From Duganella guangzhouensis (GTDB taxonomy: Bacteria; Pseudomonadota; Gammaproteobacteria; Burkholderiales; Burkholderiaceae_D), in contig NZ_WKJK01000023.1 in assembly GCF_009674535.1 (NCBI RefSeq), positions 35,940 through 99,939 of the forward strand: a stretch of 64,000 nucleotides of DNA, written 5' to 3'. The translations under genes were made by a program, and so were the position numbers. Shown here piece by piece: positions 23,975-32,769 of this stretch. The notes under the pieces were generated by a model. The model did not search any database and was not told where the DNA came from. It saw nothing but the letters and a program-made list of their open reading frames with translations. The stretch's first letter is position 1. Every line of letters starts with the position of its first letter.

Positions 23975-25453
23975 GTGGCAGTGATGACAGAAACATGGCA
24001 ACGGATGTCGCTCGCCGCGCGCGCCGGTCTGGTGATCGGCGTGCTGCTGATCGTGGCGCTGACGGCGGGACTCGGTATCTGGGCTTACCGCGCGGATTAC
24101 CAAATCCTGTTCTCGGACGTGGCGCCGGCCGACGCGGCGTCGATGACCGCCGAGCTGGACAAGATGAAAACGCCGTATCAGCTGAGCGATGGTGGCGCCA
24201 CCATCCTGGTGCCGAAAGAGCTGGTGTACAAGACCCGTTTGAAATTAATGGGCAAAGAATTGCCGCTGCATGGCGCGGTCGGCTTCGAGGTATTCAACAA
24301 CGCGGATTTTGGCATGACCGAATTTGTGCAAAAGGTGAATTTCCTGCGCGCCATCCAGGGCGAACTGACCCGCACCATCTTGGCCATCGACGAGGTGCAG
24401 GCGGCGCGCGTGCACCTGGCTTTGCCGGAGCAGGGCTTGTTCAAAAAGGCCCAGACCAAGCCGAAGGCGTCGGTGACGCTGACCATGAAGAATGGCAAGG
24501 AACTGGCGCCCGAACAGATCGCCGGCATCCAGCGCCTGGTGGCCGCATCGGTGCCCGATATCGTCAGCAGCGATGTGACGGTGCTGAATCAGCATGGCGT
24601 TGCGCTGACCCGGGTTGCGCAGGGTGAGGCGGCGGAAGCGGCGCTGAATCAGCTGGATAGCAAACGTAGTACCGAAGAATACCTGCTGAAGAAAGTCAAT
24701 CAGGTATTGGACCGCACGTACGGGCCGGGACAAGCGGTGGCGACAGTCGATGTGGCGCTGGATCTGGATCAAAGCAAGGTGACGACGGAGGAAGTCCTGC
24801 CCGCCAAAAATCCCGACCCTGCGGCGGCGGCCACCGGCGTGGTGGTGCGCGAACGTAGCAGCTCCAGCGAGGCCAGCGGCGCGGCAGCGGCGACCGGCAG
24901 CGCCAGGGTCAATGGCGCACCGAACAGTAATACCAGCGAGTTCGACTACCAGGTCGGGCGGCGCGTCGAGCAGGTGGTGTCCGGCGGCGGCACGGTCAAG
25001 CGGATGTCGATCGCGGTGCTGGTCAAGCCATCGATGGACGAGGAGCAATTGGCGCGCCTGAAAGAAGTGGTCGCGCTGGCTGCCGGCTTCAACAGCCAGC
25101 GCGGCGACGCGGTGGTGGTGTACTCGATGCATGCCGTGGCCAATCAGGTGACGGCAGCGGCACCGCTCCACGCTGATCTGGTCGCGTCCGGCGACGGCCC
25201 TGCGGACAGCGCCGCAGTCCCGCGCGAGGCCAGCGGAACGCGCCCGGCCGCTGCCGCATATCAGGTGGGCTGGATCCTGGCTGCGCTGGCGACGGCGGTG
25301 GTGCTGGCGGCCACCATCTTCGGCTTGGTGGCGCGCCGCCGCAAGCCTGCGGTCAAGCGCTTGTCGGCGGCGGAGCGCGCGCAGATGCTGGACGATGTCC
25401 GGCAATGGATCGCCAACGGCCAGCAGGAAGCCGGCGGCGGGAGGCGCTCATGA
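23975..25453 (+). CDS. fliF: MS-ring protein FliF
   Basis: The 492-aa inner-membrane MS-ring protein, shorter than the usual 540-570. TM1 is about residues 15-37. The ring-building motifs include YQILFSDVAPADAASM and RAIQGELTRTILAIDEVQAARVHLA. TM2 (GWILAALATAVVLAATIFGLVA) is near 431-452. The cytoplasmic tail after TM2 is only about 40 residues, AERAQMLDDVRQWIANG being the only candidate for a FliG-binding helix. This fits the odd gene that follows in place of fliG. GTG start; ATG at 23984 is an alternative. Confidence 0.93.
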   Translation: MAVMTETWQRMSLAARAGLVIGVLLIVALTAGLGIWAYRADYQILFSDVAPADAASMTAELDKMKTPYQLSDGGATILVPKELVYKTRLKLMGKELPLHGAVGFEVFNNADFGMTEFVQKVNFLRAIQGELTRTILAIDEVQAARVHLALPEQGLFKKAQTKPKASVTLTMKNGKELAPEQIAGIQRLVAASVPDIVSSDVTVLNQHGVALTRVAQGEAAEAALNQLDSKRSTEEYLLKKVNQVLDRTYGPGQAVATVDVALDLDQSKVTTEEVLPAKNPDPAAAATGVVVRERSSSSEASGAAAATGSARVNGAPNSNTSEFDYQVGRRVEQVVSGGGTVKRMSIAVLVKPSMDEEQLARLKEVVALAAGFNSQRGDAVVVYSMHAVANQVTAAAPLHADLVASGDGPADSAAVPREASGTRPAAAAYQVGWILAALATAVVLAATIFGLVARRRKPAVKRLSAAERAQMLDDVRQWIANGQQEAGGGRRS

Positions 25454-25935
25454 GCGGACATCGCCAAGCCGCCGCCGCGTTGCATGGACTGGCGTCGGAC
25501 GATCGCCAGCTGATCCTCGATCAGTTGCCACCGGCTGACCAGCAAACGCTGCGCGATTATCTGGCGGAGCTGGATGCCTTGGGCTTCGAAGGCATGGAGC
25601 CGGATCTGCTGAAGCCGACCACCGGCGCGCCCGATGTGGCCAGTGCCAAGTCCGAGCTGATCTATGCCATCCTGGCGCACGAACCAGCCGCACTGGTGGC
25701 ACAGATACTGGCCATCCGCGCCTGGCGCTGGGCCGACGGCTTGCTGGCGCTGTACCCGCCGGCAAAGCGCGACGCCATCTGTGGTGTGTCGGTTCGCGCG
25801 GCCCCGGCGCGTGATCGTCTGTTGCTGGAAATGCTGACGGCACGGCTGCACGCCGGCGCCGCCAGCGTGCCGTTGCCACGCCGGCATTCGGCACTGGCTC
25901 CCTTGCTACGATTGGTGCGCCCATGGCGACGATAA
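25450..25935 (+). CDS. Uncharacterised protein at the fliG position
   Basis: A 161-aa cytoplasmic protein overlapping fliF by 4 bp and fliH by 13 bp, exactly where fliG (about 330 aa) normally lies. Helical sequence includes LILDQLPPADQQTLRDYLAEL (about 22-42) and SELIYAILAHEPAALVAQIL (about 62-81). I see neither the EHPQT motif of the FliG middle domain nor the charged torque helix of FliG_C. It could be a strongly reduced FliG that only links FliF to the FliM/N ring, or an unrelated adaptor of the kind found in injectisomes (SctK-like position). No function is assigned with confidence. Confidence 0.6.
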   Translation: MSGHRQAAAALHGLASDDRQLILDQLPPADQQTLRDYLAELDALGFEGMEPDLLKPTTGAPDVASAKSELIYAILAHEPAALVAQILAIRAWRWADGLLALYPPAKRDAICGVSVRAAPARDRLLLEMLTARLHAGAASVPLPRRHSALAPLLRLVRPWRR

Positions 25936-26753
25936 TCCAGGCGCCGGCGATGGCCGCCAACAGCCGCCAGTTGCGTCGACCTGGCGCCGCCGCAGCTGCG
26001 GCCCAGGCTGACGTGGCGTTGGCGCCGGTGGCGCCAGTCGCATCGGCTGTCACGGTCTCGCCCGAGGTGCGGCAGGATGCGCTGGCGCGCCAGGAGCGGC
26101 AACTGCGGGATCAGGCCGAGCTTCTGCGGGAGCGCGAACAGGCACTGGACGCGGCCACGTCGCGAGTAGCGCAACGGGAGACTGAGCTGCGGCAGCTGGA
26201 GCAACAACTGGCGGCGCGGCAGCAGCAACTGGACGACGGCAGTGCGGCAGCTTACACCGAAGCAGAGCGGCGGGGCGAGCAACAGGGACGGCAGCGCGGC
26301 GAACAGGAAGCGCGCGATGCGGTGGCGGCGCAGGTGGGGCGCCTGAACGCGCTGGTGCAGACGCTGCAGCAGGCCCGGCGCAAGCTGCTGGACGAGAATG
26401 AGGACATGCTGGTCGAGATTGCCTTTACGGCGATCTGCCGCATGCTCGGCAGCCAGGCCGTTCGGCGCGAAGCAATGCTGTCCATGATCAGTTCCCTGCT
26501 GGAAGGCGCGCATGCTCAGGACAAGCTCACCGTACGCCTGCATGCGCAGGATGCGGCGCTGCTGGCACAAGATAGTGATGGCCTGGACGCACGCCTGTCG
26601 CTGCAGGCCGACACCGGCATCGAGCTGGGTGGCTGCCTGTTGGACAGCGTGCACGGCACGCTGGATGCCCGTCTTGAAATACAGCTACAGCATTTGCGCG
26701 AGACGCTGCTGCTGGCCCGGCGCCAGCGCGATGAGCTGGAGGCGCCGATCTGA
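25923..26753 (+). CDS. fliH: Export ATPase regulator FliH
   Basis: A 276-aa stalk protein that holds the FliI ATPase at the export gate. An Ala/Pro-rich N-terminus (residues 1-55) leads to a long coiled coil (about 55-145, rich in RQLRDQAELLREREQALD). The compact FliI-binding domain has ENEDMLVEIAFTAICRMLG and ends in the VHGTLDARLEIQLQHLRETLL signature. Its stop overlaps the fliI start (TGATG). Confidence 0.87.
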   Translation: MATIIQAPAMAANSRQLRRPGAAAAAAQADVALAPVAPVASAVTVSPEVRQDALARQERQLRDQAELLREREQALDAATSRVAQRETELRQLEQQLAARQQQLDDGSAAAYTEAERRGEQQGRQRGEQEARDAVAAQVGRLNALVQTLQQARRKLLDENEDMLVEIAFTAICRMLGSQAVRREAMLSMISSLLEGAHAQDKLTVRLHAQDAALLAQDSDGLDARLSLQADTGIELGGCLLDSVHGTLDARLEIQLQHLRETLLLARRQRDELEAPI

Positions 26754-28063
26754 TGCAAGCTTATCTTGACGCCGTACGCCAGGTCGAACTGAACCGCCGC
26801 ACCGGCCGGGTGTTGGGCATCGCCGGCCAAAGCATTGAAGCGCATGGGCCGGACGCCGCCATTGGCGAGGTGTGTGAGATCCGCATGGGCGATGGCAATG
26901 CCAGCGTGCTGGCGGAGGTGGTCGGCGTCCGCCCGGGACGGGTCACGCTGATGCCCTACGGCGATACCCGTGGTATCAGCGCCGGACTGCGGATCGTCGC
27001 CGGCGGCCAACCGCCCGGCATGCGGGTCGGCGATGCCTTGCTGGGACGGGTGATCGATGCCTTCGGCGATCCGCTGGACGATGGGCCGCCACCGGTGACG
27101 GCCGGCGTGCGCAGCTTGTTTGCGCCGCCCATCAATCCATTATCGCGGCCGCGCATCAGCCGCGTGTTGGAGACGGGCGTGCGCGCCATCGACACGCTGT
27201 TGCCGCTGGGGTGCGGCCAGCGCATCGGCATTTTCGCCGGCAGCGGTGTCGGCAAGAGCACGCTGCTGGGCATGCTGGCGCGCGACGTCCAGAGCGACGT
27301 CAATGTGATCGCGCTGATTGGTGAGCGGGGACGCGAAGTGCGCGAATTCGTCGAGAAAAACCTGGGGGCGGAAGGCTTGAAACGCAGTGTGGTGATCGTT
27401 GCGACCTCCGACCAGCCGGCGCCAGTGCGGGTGCGGGCGGCCTGGGCGGCAACCACCATCGCCGAGTATTTTCGCGACCAGGGCCGGCAAGTGCTGCTGA
27501 TGATGGATTCGATTACGCGCTTCGCGATGGCGCGGCGTGAAATCGGGCTGGCGGCGGGCGAGCCGCCAACCGCGCGCGGCTACACGCCGTCGGTTTTTTC
27601 GGAAATTCCCGCGCTGTGCGAGCGTTGCGGCGCGACCGCTTCAGGCGGCGCGATCACCGCGCTGTACACGGTGCTGGTCGAAGGTGACGATTTCAACGAG
27701 CCGATCTCGGACATTGTGCGGGCCACGCTGGATGGCCACGTCATGTTGTCGCGAACGCTTGCGCACGAAGGGCATTTCCCGGCCATCGACGTGCTGCAGA
27801 GCGCCAGCCGGCTGGCCTCGGAATTGGCCGACAGCGAGCAGTTGAGCCTGATGTCGGCCGCGGTGGATGTATTGGCCACCTATGAGCGCAACCGCCAGAT
27901 GGTGGAAATGGGCGCCTATCGCGCCGGCAGCAATGCCGCGATCGATCGCGCCATCGCGCTGGCGCCCGCCTTGCGTGAAGTGTTGCGGCAGACCGTGCTG
28001 GAGTCGACGCCCAGGGCGCAGGCGCTGCTGCGGCTGCGCGCGGCGATGAACGGGGGCGTGTGA
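26753..28063 (+). CDS. fliI: Flagellar-type export ATPase FliI
   Basis: A 436-aa F1-beta-like ATPase energising the type III export pathway. Walker A GSGVGKST is at residues 163-170, Walker B in VLLMMDSITRFAM, and the FliI/SctN signature PPTARGYTPSVFSEIPALCERCG follows. The C-terminal domain ends with ALLRLRAAMNGGV. Length and motifs are complete, so it is probably active. Confidence 0.95.
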   Translation: MQAYLDAVRQVELNRRTGRVLGIAGQSIEAHGPDAAIGEVCEIRMGDGNASVLAEVVGVRPGRVTLMPYGDTRGISAGLRIVAGGQPPGMRVGDALLGRVIDAFGDPLDDGPPPVTAGVRSLFAPPINPLSRPRISRVLETGVRAIDTLLPLGCGQRIGIFAGSGVGKSTLLGMLARDVQSDVNVIALIGERGREVREFVEKNLGAEGLKRSVVIVATSDQPAPVRVRAAWAATTIAEYFRDQGRQVLLMMDSITRFAMARREIGLAAGEPPTARGYTPSVFSEIPALCERCGATASGGAITALYTVLVEGDDFNEPISDIVRATLDGHVMLSRTLAHEGHFPAIDVLQSASRLASELADSEQLSLMSAAVDVLATYERNRQMVEMGAYRAGSNAAIDRAIALAPALREVLRQTVLESTPRAQALLRLRAAMNGGV

Positions 28064-28530
28064 TGGGGGCGCGACAGTTTCAATACCCGCTGCAGCCGAT
28101 CGCCGCGCAACGTCAGTGGGCGCTGGACGCTTTGCTGCTGGAGCTCAACGAATGCAATCAGGCGCTGGCGCAGCGCCACAGCGAATGCCAGGCGGCGCGC
28201 GAGCAGGTGGCACAGTTGACTGCGGCGTGGCGTGAGCAGGCGCTGCGGGGTACGGCTTTGCGCGCGGATCAGCACGCGCTGTGGTCGGGCTATCTGCTTG
28301 ATTGCCGTCAGCGCCAGGCGAATCTGGAGCAGGCGTTGGCCAGCCTGCAGGAAGCCAGGGATGGATTGGTGGAACAGGTTAGCGTTGCGCAGCGCGCACT
28401 GGATGCGATGGATAAACATCGTGTCGGGTTGCAGCGGGAGTTCGTCAAGGCCGGCCTCAGTGCCGAATTCAAGAGCGCCGACGATCAATGGGGTGTTTTG
28501 CAGACGATAAGGAGTAGGGATGGCGATTAA
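28063..28530 (+). CDS. fliJ: FliJ-like export stalk protein
   Basis: A 155-aa protein composed almost wholly of charged coiled coil (about residues 15-125). It sits at the fliJ position after fliI, with the FliI stop overlapping its ATG. FliJ-type proteins form the central stalk of the ATPase ring and are poorly conserved in sequence. The call rests on length, coiled-coil character and place. Confidence 0.75.
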   Translation: MGARQFQYPLQPIAAQRQWALDALLLELNECNQALAQRHSECQAAREQVAQLTAAWREQALRGTALRADQHALWSGYLLDCRQRQANLEQALASLQEARDGLVEQVSVAQRALDAMDKHRVGLQREFVKAGLSAEFKSADDQWGVLQTIRSRDGD

Positions 28531-29620
28531 TGTGGAAGACTATGCCGCTCAGGGTTGGGCCTCCGGGCATCGCCAGAAGATGCAGACCGAGGCGCGCCAG
28601 GAGCGCTGGATGGCGGAGTTGGAGCATGCGCTGCTAATGGGCGCGAAACGGCCGGCGCAAGAGCGTGTCAAGGACTCGACAGATCCGACAGCGGCCGCCC
28701 AGGCGGCGTTGCCGGGAAGTCTGCCATTGGTCGCGGCCACGGCTACAGAGTCGGTTGCCGGCGATGCCGCCCCGTTGCGCGCCAGTGCGGCGACGCCTAA
28801 GGCCGGGTTGACGTCGGCGTCATCGCAAACGGCATCAGCGCCGGCTCAGTCGCCACAAGCGACGCTGGACGCGTCGACCGAAGTGGCAATACCGGCGGCA
28901 CAATTGACGACCGGTGCTGCGATCGCCAATCCGGCCGCGGTGATGACGCCGCCGCCGGCTGCGGTGTCCGCAGCATATGCTGCGGCAGGCGCCATCGGCG
29001 CGCTGGGCCTGGCTGAAAGTGAAACCGCCGGCCCGATCGGCGGTATCGGCCCGGTGAGCGGCGGCTCCGCTGTCGGCGCCGCGACCTGGGGCGCCACGCT
29101 GTTTGCGCAAACCGGCGGTCAGCTGGATGCCACCAGCGCGGCCGGCACGGTCAAGGCGGCGGCCGCGCAGCCGCTTGCATCCGCATTGGGCCGGCCCGGC
29201 GTATTGGCCTCGTCACCGGCGCCAGAGTTTGCAGCGCTGCCCGCCGCCGCACAGGACGACACCGAACAGGCCGAGAGCATGGAATCGGCGCCATCCAGCG
29301 AGCCGGCAGCGACGCCGGACGGCGAGGAGTATGCCAAGCGCTTGCTACATCTATACCGCAGCGGCGACCAGGTACAAGCATGGGTGCGCGATGCCGCGCT
29401 GGGCCAACAACAGGCACTGGGATTGGCGCAGGCGATGGCGGGGGCAGTCAGCAGCAGCGGAGCACAGCTGGCTGCGCTGACCGTCAATGGCAAGCGTGTG
29501 CCCCTGGCAGGCCGGGGGGAGCCGTGCGTGGGCGGCGATGCCGACCGCGAGCAGGCCGAAGCGCCGGCGCCGGGGCGGCAAGATTCGATAGTACAACTTA
29601 ACGGAAATGGAGCGCTGTAA
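28520..29620 (+). CDS. FliK-position protein (hook-length control candidate)
   Basis: A 366-aa protein rich in Ala, Pro, Ser and Thr over residues 50-260, as in the flexible ruler of FliK. It lies before flgD and flgE, the fliK position. The usual C-terminal FliK substrate-switch domain (L-rich with LxPxxLGxVxV) is not visible. Instead residues 270-330 read EYAKRLLHLYRSGDQVQAWVR followed by a short beta segment with LAALTVNGKRVPL. It may be a divergent FliK or a different ruler. Starts 11 bp inside fliJ with GGAG upstream. Confidence 0.6.
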   Translation: MAINVEDYAAQGWASGHRQKMQTEARQERWMAELEHALLMGAKRPAQERVKDSTDPTAAAQAALPGSLPLVAATATESVAGDAAPLRASAATPKAGLTSASSQTASAPAQSPQATLDASTEVAIPAAQLTTGAAIANPAAVMTPPPAAVSAAYAAAGAIGALGLAESETAGPIGGIGPVSGGSAVGAATWGATLFAQTGGQLDATSAAGTVKAAAAQPLASALGRPGVLASSPAPEFAALPAAAQDDTEQAESMESAPSSEPAATPDGEEYAKRLLHLYRSGDQVQAWVRDAALGQQQALGLAQAMAGAVSSSGAQLAALTVNGKRVPLAGRGEPCVGGDADREQAEAPAPGRQDSIVQLNGNGAL

Positions 29621-30024
29621 TGGCCATCAGTTTTAGTCCAGCAGTGGGCAGCGATACGCTGTCGCAGTCAAGCAATATCGGGATCCAGGATTTCCTGAAA
29701 ATTCTGACCGCCCAGTTGAATAACCAGGATCCGCTGAAGCCGGTGGACAACCAGGAGTTTGTGGCCCAGATCGCGCAGTTCGCGAACCTGGAGCAGAGCC
29801 GCCAACTGAATGTCAAGATCGATGAACTGGTGGGCGTGCAATCGGCGGTGCAGTCGGTCGGCCTGATGGGGCGCACGGTCGACGTCAACCAGAACGGCTT
29901 TCTGGTGTCGGGCAAGATCACGGCGATCGATATGTCCAGCGGCACGCCGGCACTCACCATTACGACATCCAGCGGTTTTCTCAATAACATCACCCTGTCA
30001 CAAATCGTGACGGTGCGCTCATAA
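29620..30024 (+). CDS. flgD: Hook cap protein FlgD, short form
   Basis: A 134-aa hook scaffold protein. The conserved N-terminal part is complete (DFLKILTAQLNNQDPLKPVDNQEFVAQIAQFANLEQ, about residues 24-60). The C-terminal Ig-like and Tudor-like domains of the 220-aa form are missing; only a short beta tail follows (NGFLVSGKITAIDM). Short FlgD proteins exist in alphaproteobacteria, so this need not be a truncation. Start overlaps the previous stop (TAATG). Confidence 0.9.
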   Translation: MAISFSPAVGSDTLSQSSNIGIQDFLKILTAQLNNQDPLKPVDNQEFVAQIAQFANLEQSRQLNVKIDELVGVQSAVQSVGLMGRTVDVNQNGFLVSGKITAIDMSSGTPALTITTSSGFLNNITLSQIVTVRS

Positions 30025-30034
30025 GGTATATACC

Positions 30035-31231
30035 ATGTTCGATACGCTTTATATCGGCACCTCCGGACTGCTCAGCAATGCCAAGGGCCTCAAAGTGGTC
30101 AGTAATAATCTGGCCAACGTCAATACGCCGGGATTCAAAGGTTCGCAGTTGCAGTTCTCCGAGCTGTTTGAGCAGGGCGGTGGCGTTGCCAACAACAATG
30201 AACAGCAGCATGCCGCCGGCGGCATTGGCGTGACCTCGCTGGGCGCTGCGGTCAATTTCCGCGCGGGCAATGACCAGAGCACGGGCAACCCGCTGGACCT
30301 GAGCATCAGCGGCAATGGCATGTTCGTGGTCCGGCGCGACGACGGCGAACTGCTGTACACCCGCGCCGGTGACTTCCAGTTCGACGCCGACAATGTGCTG
30401 ACCAATGGCAGCGGTCAGCACGTGCAAGGCATGGACAAGGACGGCAAGCTGATCGACATTACGCTCAACAGCCTGGAACATAGCGCCGCCAAAGCCACCA
30501 CCACGGTCAACTTCAGCGGCAACCTGACCAGCACGGTTGCGACCCCGGCTGTGGACACTACCATCAATGGCGTTACCATCATCGACCCGTCGGGTGGCAG
30601 CCACACGCTGAACCTGTCGTTTACCGACGCCGGCAATGGCTCCTACACCGTGAAGGTGACCGATGCCGCCGCCGCTTCCGGCGCGGCGGCGCTCGGCACT
30701 GGCACCATCAAATATGCCGCCGGCGTGCCGGTGGCTGGTTCCAGCTCGGTGACGATCCAGTATTCGACCACCGGTGTGGCGGCGTTTCCGGTGACGCTGG
30801 ATTTCAGCGAGTCCAGCAGCTCTTCGCTGGCATCCGATCTGCGCTTCAGCAAGCAGGATGGCTACGCGGCGGGCGTGCGCACCGATCAGGCCATCGATGC
30901 CGACGGCACCATCAGCGTCACTTATTCGAACGGCCAGAAAGGCAAGGGCACGCGTCTGGCGCTGGCACAGTTTGTGACCCAGAATGACCTGCAGCAGGTG
31001 GGCGGCGGCGCGTTCACCAAGACCGCCAACGGCGAAGTCCACTATGGTTATGCCGCCAGCGGTAGCTATGGCTCGCTGGTTGCCGGCCATCGTGAAGGCT
31101 CCAATGTCGACCTGGCCGAGGAGTTCAGCAATCTGATCGTCATGCAGCGCGGCTATCAGGCGGCTTCCCACGTGATCAGCACCACCAACGACATGATCCA
31201 GGAGCTGTTTGACATGAAAGGCCACCGTTAA
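30035..31231 (+). CDS. flgE: Flagellar hook protein FlgE
   Basis: The 398-aa hook subunit. The N-terminal signature is VVSNNLANVNTPGFKGSQ. The FlgE-specific LDLSISGNGMFVVRRDDGELLYTR block lies near residues 88-111. The central domain is variable and Ala/Thr-rich. The C-terminal helix contains VDLAEEFSNLIVMQRGYQAAS. A complete hook gene indicates a surface appendage at least to hook stage. fliM follows with a one-base overlap. Confidence 0.93.
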   Translation: MFDTLYIGTSGLLSNAKGLKVVSNNLANVNTPGFKGSQLQFSELFEQGGGVANNNEQQHAAGGIGVTSLGAAVNFRAGNDQSTGNPLDLSISGNGMFVVRRDDGELLYTRAGDFQFDADNVLTNGSGQHVQGMDKDGKLIDITLNSLEHSAAKATTTVNFSGNLTSTVATPAVDTTINGVTIIDPSGGSHTLNLSFTDAGNGSYTVKVTDAAAASGAAALGTGTIKYAAGVPVAGSSSVTIQYSTTGVAAFPVTLDFSESSSSSLASDLRFSKQDGYAAGVRTDQAIDADGTISVTYSNGQKGKGTRLALAQFVTQNDLQQVGGGAFTKTANGEVHYGYAASGSYGSLVAGHREGSNVDLAEEFSNLIVMQRGYQAASHVISTTNDMIQELFDMKGHR

Positions 31232-32031
31232 TGTCGCAGCCCTATGCGCTGATCAGCGATACGCTGCTGGCGCGGGTGCGCGCCGCGGCCGATGGCGCGC
31301 TGTCCGCCTGGTGTCGCGACTGGGGTATCGCCGCCGATGCGCCGGTGCTCGAATGCGCGCGGGCCTGGGACGCCAGCGCGCAACTGCCGGCCGCGCCAGG
31401 CTGGCAAGCGCCCTTGATCGATGGCGCGGCGGTACTCGCGCGCGCCTGGAGTAGTGAGATGCCGGCCCACGTGCAACGACTGTTGTTCGGTTCCGAGCGT
31501 CAGTATCAAATGGCGGACGGTAGCGCGCCGCTGGCCGCCGCCGCCGGTGTCGCCGCATGGCAGGCGCTGAGCGAACAACTGGCACGCACGCTTCTGCCCA
31601 GTGTGGCTGAAGCTGCTGACGCCGCACCTGCTGCGGCGGACAACTGGCGGCGCGCTTCCGGTGCGGTGCTGCTGGTGCTACGGCTGGGCAAGCAAGCCTG
31701 CCATCTGGTACTGAACCATGCCGCAGTCGAGCGCTTTAACGTTGGCCCGCATGACTTGCCACCCTTGGCGCCGGCGTCGTATCGGCAGTTGCTGGACAGT
31801 CAGTCGGTGCTGCTGGCGGTGGGACTGGGCGCGGCCGAGGTGGATCTGGGCAGCCTGGTGCGGCTGGCGGTGGGCGATGTGGTCCGGCTGGACGCGCTGG
31901 CCGACCGGCCGCTGACGCTGCGCGGCCCGGACGGCACGGCGCTGTGCGGCGGCTATCTGGGCCGGGCTGGCCCCTCTCTGGCACTGGAACTGGTGCCGCA
32001 TGATTTAATTGATGGAGTAACGCATGAGTAG
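31231..32031 (+). CDS. FliM/SctQ-like C-ring protein without CheY-binding motif
   Basis: A 266-aa protein with a C-terminal SPOA (FliN-like) domain at about 185-260 (VGLGAAEVDLGSLVRLAVGDVVRLD), placed before fliN. True FliM is about 330 aa and begins with a LSQEEIDALL-type CheY-P docking helix; here the protein starts MSQPYALISDTLLARVRAA and that motif is absent. The GGxG loop of the FliM middle domain, which contacts FliG, is not seen either. It resembles injectisome SctQ in economy. It probably forms the export-sorting ring with FliN without chemotactic switching. Confidence 0.7.
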   Translation: MSQPYALISDTLLARVRAAADGALSAWCRDWGIAADAPVLECARAWDASAQLPAAPGWQAPLIDGAAVLARAWSSEMPAHVQRLLFGSERQYQMADGSAPLAAAAGVAAWQALSEQLARTLLPSVAEAADAAPAAADNWRRASGAVLLVLRLGKQACHLVLNHAAVERFNVGPHDLPPLAPASYRQLLDSQSVLLAVGLGAAEVDLGSLVRLAVGDVVRLDALADRPLTLRGPDGTALCGGYLGRAGPSLALELVPHDLIDGVTHE

Positions 32032-32374
32032 CAACATGAGCAGCAACAAGGCCTTCGGCTTAACCGCCCCTGAACTGGTCGACCTGACCGAACTGCTGCC
32101 GCAGCAACCCAGCGGCGCCGCGCTGTTGGGTGGCAATCTGCGTTTGCTGGACAGCGTGCAGGTCAAACTGCAGGTGATGGTGGGCGAGGCGCACACCACC
32201 GTGGGTGAACTGATGTCGCTGCAAGCGGCGTCGGTATTGAAGATCGACCGGCAGGCCGACTACCCGATCGACGTGGTGCTGAACGGCAGTACCATCGCGC
32301 GCGGCCAGTTGGTGGTGGTGGATGATCATTTTGGCGTGCGCATCACTGAGATCGCCGCGGCAGCCCAGGCATGA
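32024..32374 (+). CDS. fliN: C-ring protein FliN
   Basis: A 116-aa protein with a SPOA domain at about 40-110 (RLLDSVQVKLQVMVGEAHTT, LKIDRQADYPIDVVLNGSTIARGQLVVVDDHFGVRIT split by a short linker). This is the standard FliN fold that binds FliH and cargo at the C-ring. Overlaps the FliM-like gene by 8 bp and fliO by 4 bp. Confidence 0.92.
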   Translation: MSSNMSSNKAFGLTAPELVDLTELLPQQPSGAALLGGNLRLLDSVQVKLQVMVGEAHTTVGELMSLQAASVLKIDRQADYPIDVVLNGSTIARGQLVVVDDHFGVRITEIAAAAQA

Positions 32375-32769
32375 AGCGCTGGCTGACACTTGGGGCGCTG
32401 GCGATGGCCATGGCGTCGTCCCATGCCGAACCAGCGGCTGCTGCGATACCGTACAAGCAGGACGCGGCGGTGACGGCGGCGGCGCTGCCGGGCGGCGCGC
32501 TGGGCGTGCTGCTGGTGTCGGCGCTGGCTATTGTGGTGGTGCTGGTGCTGCGCAAGCGGCTGAATCTGCAGCCGCGCCGGGATGGCGCGCGTCATCTGCG
32601 GGTGCTGGAAACCCAGCGGCTGGGACCGCGTACCTTGCTGGCGGTGGTGGAATTCGCCGGCGGCCAGTATCTGATCGCGCAAAGCGAACATGGCGTCAGC
32701 TGCCTGGCGGCCGCGCCCGGCACGGTGGCGCCGTTGCCGGCCGCACCGGTGGCCGGAGGCCAGCCATGA
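32371..32769 (+). CDS. fliO: Export gate assembly protein FliO
   Basis: A 132-aa membrane protein with a signal-like N-terminus (residues 1-25), one transmembrane helix (ALGVLLVSALAIVVVLVLRKRL, about 45-65) and a small cytoplasmic domain containing LRVLETQRLGPRTLLAVVEFAGGQYLIAQ. This is the FliO pattern, and the order fliN-fliO-fliP is canonical. FliO assists FliP oligomerisation. Confidence 0.88.
   Translation: MKRWLTLGALAMAMASSHAEPAAAAIPYKQDAAVTAAALPGGALGVLLVSALAIVVVLVLRKRLNLQPRRDGARHLRVLETQRLGPRTLLAVVEFAGGQYLIAQSEHGVSCLAAAPGTVAPLPAAPVAGGQP

Noticed and set aside
32322..32765. Longer N-terminus for FliP
   Set aside because: The extra 148 codons are the shifted frame of fliO. The ATG at 32766 gives a proper signal peptide and an ATGA overlap.
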